Shown here: positions 50,474-54,936 of the stretch, in pieces | Numbering within the stretch: position 1 is the first letter of the stretch | Layout: the number at the start of each line of letters is the position of its first letter | Origin: JAVBNF01 sp031551725 | Lineage (GTDB): Bacteria > Bacteroidota > Bacteroidia > Bacteroidales > P3 | Assembly: GCA_031551725.1 (NCBI GenBank) | Contig: JAVBNF010000003.1 | Coordinates: 1 to 54,936, forward strand | Reading direction: 5' to 3' | DNA: 54,936 nucleotides | The notes under the pieces: model-generated | The model's database searches: none | What the model was told of the DNA's origin: nothing | What the model saw: only the letters and a program-made list of their open reading frames with translations | Made by a program: the position numbers and the translations under genes

Positions 50474-52108
50474 ATGAATAATACAGAAATACAAAATAAA
50501 TTAAGTGCTTTATCAAATGTTTCCATGGAAGCGGTTGAGAAAGTATTGAATATTACTGTTCCGAAAGAAAATCTGCGTGAAACGGCTCTCCTTTTAAGAG
50601 ATGAGTGCGGCATGGATTTTCTAATGGACATTGTAGGAATGGACTACGGAGATACTTTAGGCACTATTTACCGCCTTTCTTCTACTCAAAATCCAACGGA
50701 AATTGTTGAATTAAAGACTTCAACCGACGATAAAACAGATCCTCAATTGGATTCAATTCATGATTTGTGGGATTCTGCCGCATTATACGAACGCGAAGTG
50801 CACGATTTTTTCGGCATTCGCTTTGTGAATCATCCCGATATGCGCCGTTTGTTCCTGCGTTCCGATTGGAAGGGTTTTCCTTTGCGGAAAGATTATGATG
50901 CCAATCCGGAAATCAACCCCGTTCCGCTTGAAAACGAGTTGATTGACGACATGGAACGCGTTCCCACGATTGAACTGAAAATGGGGCAGAAAATCGAAGA
51001 TACGCACATGTTATTCGATAAAGATGAATATGTTGTGAATTTTGGCCCTCAACATCCTGCTACTCACGGCGTTTTGCATTTGCGTGTGTCGTTGGAAGGA
51101 GAAAATATCAAAAAAATCGACCCGAATTTCGGATACATTCACCGCGGCATTGAGAAAATGAGCGAGGCCTACACTTATCCGCAAATACTGCATTTGACGG
51201 ATCGTTTGGACTATTTGTCCGGCACTATCAACCGCCACGCGGTTTGCTTGTGCTGCGAAAATGCTCTGCAATTGGAAGTTCCCGAACGGGCACATTATAT
51301 ACGCACGATTTTCGATGAATTGACGCGTATTGCGTCCCACTTGCTCGGCTGGGGCTGTATGGCGATGGACATGGGCTCGATTACGGCCTTTGTTTACGGC
51401 ATGCGCGATCGCGAGAAGATCATGGATATTTTCGAAGAAACTGCCGGCGGCCGTTTAATGGCTAACTATAATGTTATTGGCGGTGTTGCTCAGGATATTC
51501 ATCCGAATTTTCAACGCAAAGTGAAAGAATTTATCCCATACATGCGTAAAATGCTCAAAGAGCATCATTTGCTCTTTACAGGAAATCCGATTGCACGCGG
51601 ACGTATGGAAGATATCGGCTATCTTTCGAAAGAAAAAGCGATTTCTTTGGGTGCCGGCGGGCCAACAGGTCGTGCTTCCGGATGGAGCAACGATGTACGT
51701 AAAATTGCGCCTTATGCTGCTTATAATAAAGTGGATTTCAAAGAAATGCTACGTACGGACGGTATGACGTTCGACCGCTATATCATTCGTTTGGATGAAA
51801 TTGAAGAGTCCTTGAAGATTTTGGAACAATTGATTGATAATATTCCGGAAGGCGATTTTGTTGCGAAAACAAAAGCAATTATCCGTTTGCCGGAAGGCGA
51901 ATTCCTTCAACGTGTGGAAAATGCACGTGGCGAATTTGATGTTTATATCAACAGTAAAGGTGACAAATCGCCCTACCGTATCAAATTCCGATCGCCGTGT
52001 ATTCCTTTGGTAAACGCATTGAATGCGACCTGTTTGGATACCAAGGTAGCTGATTTGATCATGGTGGGCGCGTCGTTGGATTATGTGGTACCGTGTATAG
52101 ATAGATAA
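50474..52108 (+). CDS. nuoCD: Fused NADH-quinone oxidoreductase subunits C and D
   Basis: A 544-residue fusion. NuoC part (1-165) has YEREVHDFFGIRFVNHPDMRR; NuoD part (about 180-544) opens NFGPQHPATHGVLHLRVSLEGE (in part) and has EKMSEAYTY and RLDYLSG. It forms the quinone-reducing peripheral arm. NuoE, F and G do not follow; nuoH comes next. The fusion and the missing NADH module are usual for Bacteroidales. Confidence 0.95.
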   Translation: MNNTEIQNKLSALSNVSMEAVEKVLNITVPKENLRETALLLRDECGMDFLMDIVGMDYGDTLGTIYRLSSTQNPTEIVELKTSTDDKTDPQLDSIHDLWDSAALYEREVHDFFGIRFVNHPDMRRLFLRSDWKGFPLRKDYDANPEINPVPLENELIDDMERVPTIELKMGQKIEDTHMLFDKDEYVVNFGPQHPATHGVLHLRVSLEGENIKKIDPNFGYIHRGIEKMSEAYTYPQILHLTDRLDYLSGTINRHAVCLCCENALQLEVPERAHYIRTIFDELTRIASHLLGWGCMAMDMGSITAFVYGMRDREKIMDIFEETAGGRLMANYNVIGGVAQDIHPNFQRKVKEFIPYMRKMLKEHHLLFTGNPIARGRMEDIGYLSKEKAISLGAGGPTGRASGWSNDVRKIAPYAAYNKVDFKEMLRTDGMTFDRYIIRLDEIEESLKILEQLIDNIPEGDFVAKTKAIIRLPEGEFLQRVENARGEFDVYINSKGDKSPYRIKFRSPCIPLVNALNATCLDTKVADLIMVGASLDYVVPCIDR

Positions 52109-52187
52109 CGTTTAGAGTTTATAGTTTAAGGTTTAAAGAGTTAATCTCTTTGGCTTTAAACCCTAAACTCTAAACCTTAAACAAAAA
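52109..52187. repeat. Intergenic inverted repeat between nuoCD and nuoH
   Basis: GTTTAGAGTTTATAGTTTAAGG is mirrored by CCCTAAACTCTAAACCTTAAAC around AGTTAATCTCTTTGG; the arms are built from TTTAGAG / CTCTAAA words. Confidence 0.85.
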
Positions 52188-52190
52188 ATT

Positions 52191-53252
52191 ATGTTTGATT
52201 TTAGTTTTGTAACAACCTGGATAAATCAATTTTTGCACTCGATTATGAGTGATAATTGGGCGTTGTTTGTGGAATTTGTATTGATTGGAGTTGCGATTCT
52301 GACCACATACGCGGTATTAGCTCTGATACTGATTTATGTGGAACGGAAGGTCTGTGCCTTCTTCCAATGCCGTATCGGGCCCGACCGTGTGGGACCTTTC
52401 GGAATTTTCCAGAGCGTGGCCGATATGATTAAAATTCTGCTGAAAGAATTGATACGCATCGATAAAGCCGATCCGGTTTTATTCCGTATAGCTTCATTTT
52501 TGGTCATTATCGCCTCCATTTGTACCTTTGGTGCATTGGCCTTCGATCCTGCTCTTGAGGCGATTGACTTCAATATCGGGGTTTTCTATTTGCTGGCTGT
52601 ATCTTCGTTGGGAATTGTCGGCGTTTTGTTGGCCGGATGGTCGAGCAACAACAAATACACCATGATCGGTGCTATGCGAAGCGGCGCACAATTAATTAGT
52701 TACGAACTTTCTTGCGGACTTTCTTTGATGTGCATTGTTGTTCTTTCGGGAACATTGCAAATTTCAGAAATTGTACAACAACAATCGGAAATCTGGTTTA
52801 TTTTCAAAGGACACATCCCTGCGATGATTGCTTTTGTGATATATCTAATTGCAGGTCATGCCGAAACCAATCGTGGGCCGTTCGATTTGCCGGAAGCGGA
52901 ATCGGAGCTTACTGCCGGTTATCACACTGAATATTCGGGGATTCAATTCGGACTTTTCTATCTGGCCGAATACATGAATATGTTTATCATTGCTGCCATT
53001 GCCGCAACTATGTTTTTGGGTGGCTGGATGCCGCTGCATATTCCCGGTTGGGAATCGTTTAACCATATTATGGATTTCATTCCACCATTTATCTGGTTCT
53101 TCGGCAAGACATTTTTCTGTGTGTTCCTTGCCTTATGGGTACGCTGGTCGTTCCCCCGCCTCCGCATTGACCAGTTATTGAATTTGGAATGGAAAGTGCT
53201 TATGCCGATTAGTTTTGTGAATATTATATTAATGGCGTTGTTGGTTGTTTAG
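52191..53252 (+). CDS. nuoH: NADH-quinone oxidoreductase subunit H
   Basis: A 353-residue subunit with eight hydrophobic segments. The conserved loop ERKVCAFFQCRIGPDRVGPFG (in part, near 52) and the AETNRGPFDLPEAESEL block (near 223) are present, as is the C-terminal WVRWSFPRLRIDQL. It forms the quinone tunnel with NuoB and NuoD. Its stop codon TAG lies in the repeat phrase GTTTAGGG. Confidence 0.95.
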   Translation: MFDFSFVTTWINQFLHSIMSDNWALFVEFVLIGVAILTTYAVLALILIYVERKVCAFFQCRIGPDRVGPFGIFQSVADMIKILLKELIRIDKADPVLFRIASFLVIIASICTFGALAFDPALEAIDFNIGVFYLLAVSSLGIVGVLLAGWSSNNKYTMIGAMRSGAQLISYELSCGLSLMCIVVLSGTLQISEIVQQQSEIWFIFKGHIPAMIAFVIYLIAGHAETNRGPFDLPEAESELTAGYHTEYSGIQFGLFYLAEYMNMFIIAAIAATMFLGGWMPLHIPGWESFNHIMDFIPPFIWFFGKTFFCVFLALWVRWSFPRLRIDQLLNLEWKVLMPISFVNIILMALLVV

Positions 53253-53275
53253 GGTTGAGGGTTTAAAGTTTAGAG
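53248..53275. repeat. Left arm of the repeat around the four-helix-bundle gene
   Basis: GTTTAGGGTTGAGGGTTTAAAG and then TTTAGAG, the sense-type arm. Its partner arm lies at 53656-53684, on the other side of the inserted gene. Confidence 0.75.
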
Positions 53276-53282
53276 AAGAGGC

Positions 53283-53675
53283 ATGGGACGTATTTATTCA
53301 TTTGAAAAATTGGAAGTTTGGAAAGAAGCTCGAGTTTTTACAAAAGACATATATCAGCTTACAAACCAGTTTCCAACTAAAGAACAATATTGTTTGTCTC
53401 AACAACTGCAAAGAGCTGCGGTTTCTATAGTATCAAATTTAGCAGAAGGATTGTCACGAAGTTCACACAAAGAGCAAATAAGATTTATAGAAATATCATA
53501 CGGATCACTCATGGAAGTGTATTGCCAATTATTAGTGTCCTTTGATTTAGGCTATATAAAAGAAGTAGAATTAAATGAAATTAAAGTAAAAATAGATCAA
53601 ATAGCATCAAAGTTGGGAGCCTTAAAGAATTATCAAGTAAAAAAGATGAACGAATCTTTAAACTCTAAACTCTAA
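53283..53675 (+). CDS. Four-helix-bundle protein (23S rRNA intervening-sequence family)
   Basis: A 130-residue protein with the family opening YSFEKLEVWKEARVFTKDIY (in part), then QLQRAAVSIVSNLAEGLSR and FIEISYGSLMEVYCQL. The family (IVS/S23 proteins) forms four-helix bundles, often within rRNA intervening sequences but also widely as free genes; the role is unknown. It sits inside the nuo operon between nuoH and nuoI. Its last residues (LNSKL) are encoded by the CTCTAAA repeat words, so it ends in the right repeat arm. Confidence 0.88.
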   Translation: MGRIYSFEKLEVWKEARVFTKDIYQLTNQFPTKEQYCLSQQLQRAAVSIVSNLAEGLSRSSHKEQIRFIEISYGSLMEVYCQLLVSFDLGYIKEVELNEIKVKIDQIASKLGALKNYQVKKMNESLNSKL

Positions 53676-53684
53676 ACTCTAAAC
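53656..53684. repeat. Right arm of the repeat around the four-helix-bundle gene
   Basis: CTTTAAACTCTAAACTCTAA and so on, the antisense-type arm. Together with 53248-53275 it is what an ordinary intergenic inverted repeat of this operon would be if a gene had been placed in its loop. Confidence 0.75.
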
Positions 53685-53688
53685 AATT

Positions 53689-54153
53689 ATGATCAACTAC
53701 ATAAAAACCATCTTCATCAACATCTACCGCCTTCTACAAGGTATGTATATTACGATGTTGAATTTTATCCGTCCGAAAGTAACGGAAAAATATCCTGAAA
53801 ACCGAGGGAAAGTCTTTCCGCACGAGCGCATGCGCGGACAATTGGTGATGCCGCATGATGAAAACAATCAGCATAAATGTACGGCTTGCGGTATTTGTAT
53901 GAACAACTGTCCGAACGGAACTATTAAAGTGATTTCAAAAAAAGAAATTGATGCTGACGGCAAAGAGCTACGGGTTTTGGATAAACACATGTACGACGTT
54001 GGAAGTTGTATTTTCTGTGCATTGTGTACAATTACTTGTCCGCAAGACGCTATTGAATGGAGCACGAATTTCGAACATGCGATGTTTACACGTTCGAAAC
54101 TGAATCAACAATTGAATAAACCGGGATCGTCATTGAAAAAGAAAACTGTTTAG
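53689..54153 (+). CDS. nuoI: NADH-quinone oxidoreductase subunit I
   Basis: A 154-residue iron-sulfur subunit with two [4Fe-4S] motifs: CTACGICMNNCP and CIFCALCTITCP (with the usual CxxCxxCxxxCP spacing). It passes electrons toward N2. Its stop TAG lies in the repeat phrase GTTTAGAG. The N-terminus has an amphipathic helix as in other NuoI proteins. Confidence 0.95.
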   Translation: MINYIKTIFINIYRLLQGMYITMLNFIRPKVTEKYPENRGKVFPHERMRGQLVMPHDENNQHKCTACGICMNNCPNGTIKVISKKEIDADGKELRVLDKHMYDVGSCIFCALCTITCPQDAIEWSTNFEHAMFTRSKLNQQLNKPGSSLKKKTV

Positions 54154-54219
54154 AGTTTAGAGTTTAAAGTTTAGAGAAAAACTCCCTAAACCTTAAACTC
54201 TAAACCCTAAACTCTAAAC
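54152..54219. repeat. Intergenic inverted repeat between nuoI and nuoJ
   Basis: Left arm TTTAGAGTTTAGAGTTTAAAG, right arm CTTAAACTCTAAACCCTAAA with CTCTAAAC, loop AAAAACTCCC. Same words as at 52109-52187. Confidence 0.85.
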
Positions 54220-54226
54220 AAAAATT

Positions 54227-54748
54227 ATGGAACCAACAACAAACTTAATCATCTTCACCATACTTGGCATCGTCATCATGGCCATGTCTGTGCTTGCTGT
54301 AGCTTCGAAAAAAATGCTGCGCTCGGTTGTTTATTTATTTTTTACATTAATTGGAACTGCGGGCTTGTATTTATTTTTGAACTATCATTTTCTGGCGGCC
54401 GTACAGATTTCGGTGTATGCCGGCGGTATTGTCGTGCTGTTCATCTTTGCTATTTTTCTGATTAACAGCAAAGGCGAAGTGGAAGAACCGCTTTCGAAGA
54501 AAAAAATGCTGTATGGTGCATTTACAGCGCTCGCAGGAGTGGCTGTTACATTTTTCGTATTGTTTAAACACAAATTTTTATACGATGGCAATACAAGCAT
54601 CGCCGGCGATCAGGAAATCAATATGAAAGTAATCGGCGAAGCCTTATTGGGAACCGGAAAATTTCAATATATTCTGCCTTTCGAAGTGTTAAGTGTGCTG
54701 TTGCTCGCTTGTATTGTCGGGGGGATTTTAATCGCAAGAAAAAGATAA
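54227..54748 (+). CDS. nuoJ: NADH-quinone oxidoreductase subunit J
   Basis: A 173-residue membrane subunit with five hydrophobic segments. YFLFFT-like TM2 and the YAGGIVVLFIFAIFLIN segment (near 64), which holds the pi-bulge region of NuoJ, are clear. nuoK, L, M and N would be expected to follow beyond the window. Confidence 0.94.
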   Translation: MEPTTNLIIFTILGIVIMAMSVLAVASKKMLRSVVYLFFTLIGTAGLYLFLNYHFLAAVQISVYAGGIVVLFIFAIFLINSKGEVEEPLSKKKMLYGAFTALAGVAVTFFVLFKHKFLYDGNTSIAGDQEINMKVIGEALLGTGKFQYILPFEVLSVLLLACIVGGILIARKR

Positions 54749-54752
54749 TGCT

Positions 54753-54936
54753 GTTTAGAGTTGAGGGTTTAATGTTTAGAGAAATCAAAACTATTAAACT
54801 CTAAACTCTAAACTCTAAACTCTAAACTCTAAACTCTAAACTCTAAACTCTAAACTCTAAACTCTAAACTCTAAACTCTAAACTCTAAACTCTAAACTCT
54901 AAACTCTAAAATCTAAACTCTAAAATCTAAACTCTA
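54753..54936. repeat. Expanded 7-bp tandem repeat (CTCTAAA)n after nuoJ
   Basis: A left arm GTTTAGAGTTGAGGGTTTAA and short loop are followed from about 54796 by about 20 tandem copies of CTCTAAA running to the window edge, with at least two ATCTAAA variants near the end. It is an overgrown right arm of the inverted repeat used in the other nuo gaps. Confidence 0.9.

Noticed and set aside
54796..54936. CRISPR array
   Set aside because: Units are 7 bp in tandem with no spacers and no cas genes nearby.

Overview
The window looks like a chromosomal piece of a Bacteroidota bacterium, most likely an uncultured member of Bacteroidales or a close relative. Four things point there: promoters of the TAnnTTTG (-7) type in front of many genes; a giant surface protein ending in a type B (gliding-motility-type) type IX secretion C-terminal domain, plus an orphan type A tail; a fused NuoCD with no NuoEFG in the complex I operon; and near absence of Shine-Dalgarno sequences (clpB and nuoB are exceptions). 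Most genes are housekeeping or cell-envelope genes.

Layout. 1-770: left edge with a structured leader RNA (copy A) in front of a broken minus-strand reading frame, then a small RRM RNA-binding protein. 880-4275 (minus): 5'-nucleotidase-type lipoprotein, small periplasmic protein, DUF1015 protein. 4601-12478 (plus): secreted FGE-like protein, TGS-domain uridine kinase, YitT-type membrane protein, a 1146-residue enzyme that is a candidate pyrophosphate-type PEP carboxykinase, and a sirtuin. 12511-17712 (plus): promoter, structured leader RNA copy B and two secreted FISUMP-domain proteins. 17784-27717 (minus): nucleotidyltransferase, tandem VOC protein, SDR, beta-barrel porin, phosphate butyryltransferase-like enzyme, and a 1657-residue T9SS-exported Ig-like repeat protein. 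27861-31106: tricorn-type protease. 31292-39155 (minus): birA, universal stress protein, tsaB, clpB, B12-dependent ribonucleotide reductase. 39404-42051 (plus): overlapping genes that look like MurL and MurD2, an alternative route to D-Glu in peptidoglycan. 42249-49300 (minus): dipeptidase, a DUF3990/DUF3791 pair resembling an ADP-ribosyltransferase toxin module, an orphan T9SS tail, FAH-family hydrolase overlapping an outer-membrane receptor, and an unknown two-TM protein. 49493 to the right edge (plus): nuoA-B-CD-H-I-J, interrupted by a four-helix-bundle gene.

Two patterns deserve most attention. First, the leader RNA occurs twice (about 109-334 minus and 12600-12826 plus). Both copies have the same nested stems, several with compensatory base changes, a T-run after the basal stem, the same promoter type about 90 nt upstream and the same start context ATGAAAACACAATTA, although the downstream coding sequences differ. 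This is a good candidate for an undescribed cis-acting RNA or expression cassette of surface-protein genes. Second, many gaps between genes are filled by inverted repeats built from short repeated words (CTCTAAA, CACAAAG, GTTAAC, ACAGGATT and others), each gap with its own word. The same kind of DNA also sits inside genes (the first FISUMP signal peptide, the MurL linker). In the nuo operon a complete four-helix-bundle gene lies in the loop between the two arms of one such repeat, and the last gap ends in about 20 copies of a 7-bp unit running off the window edge.
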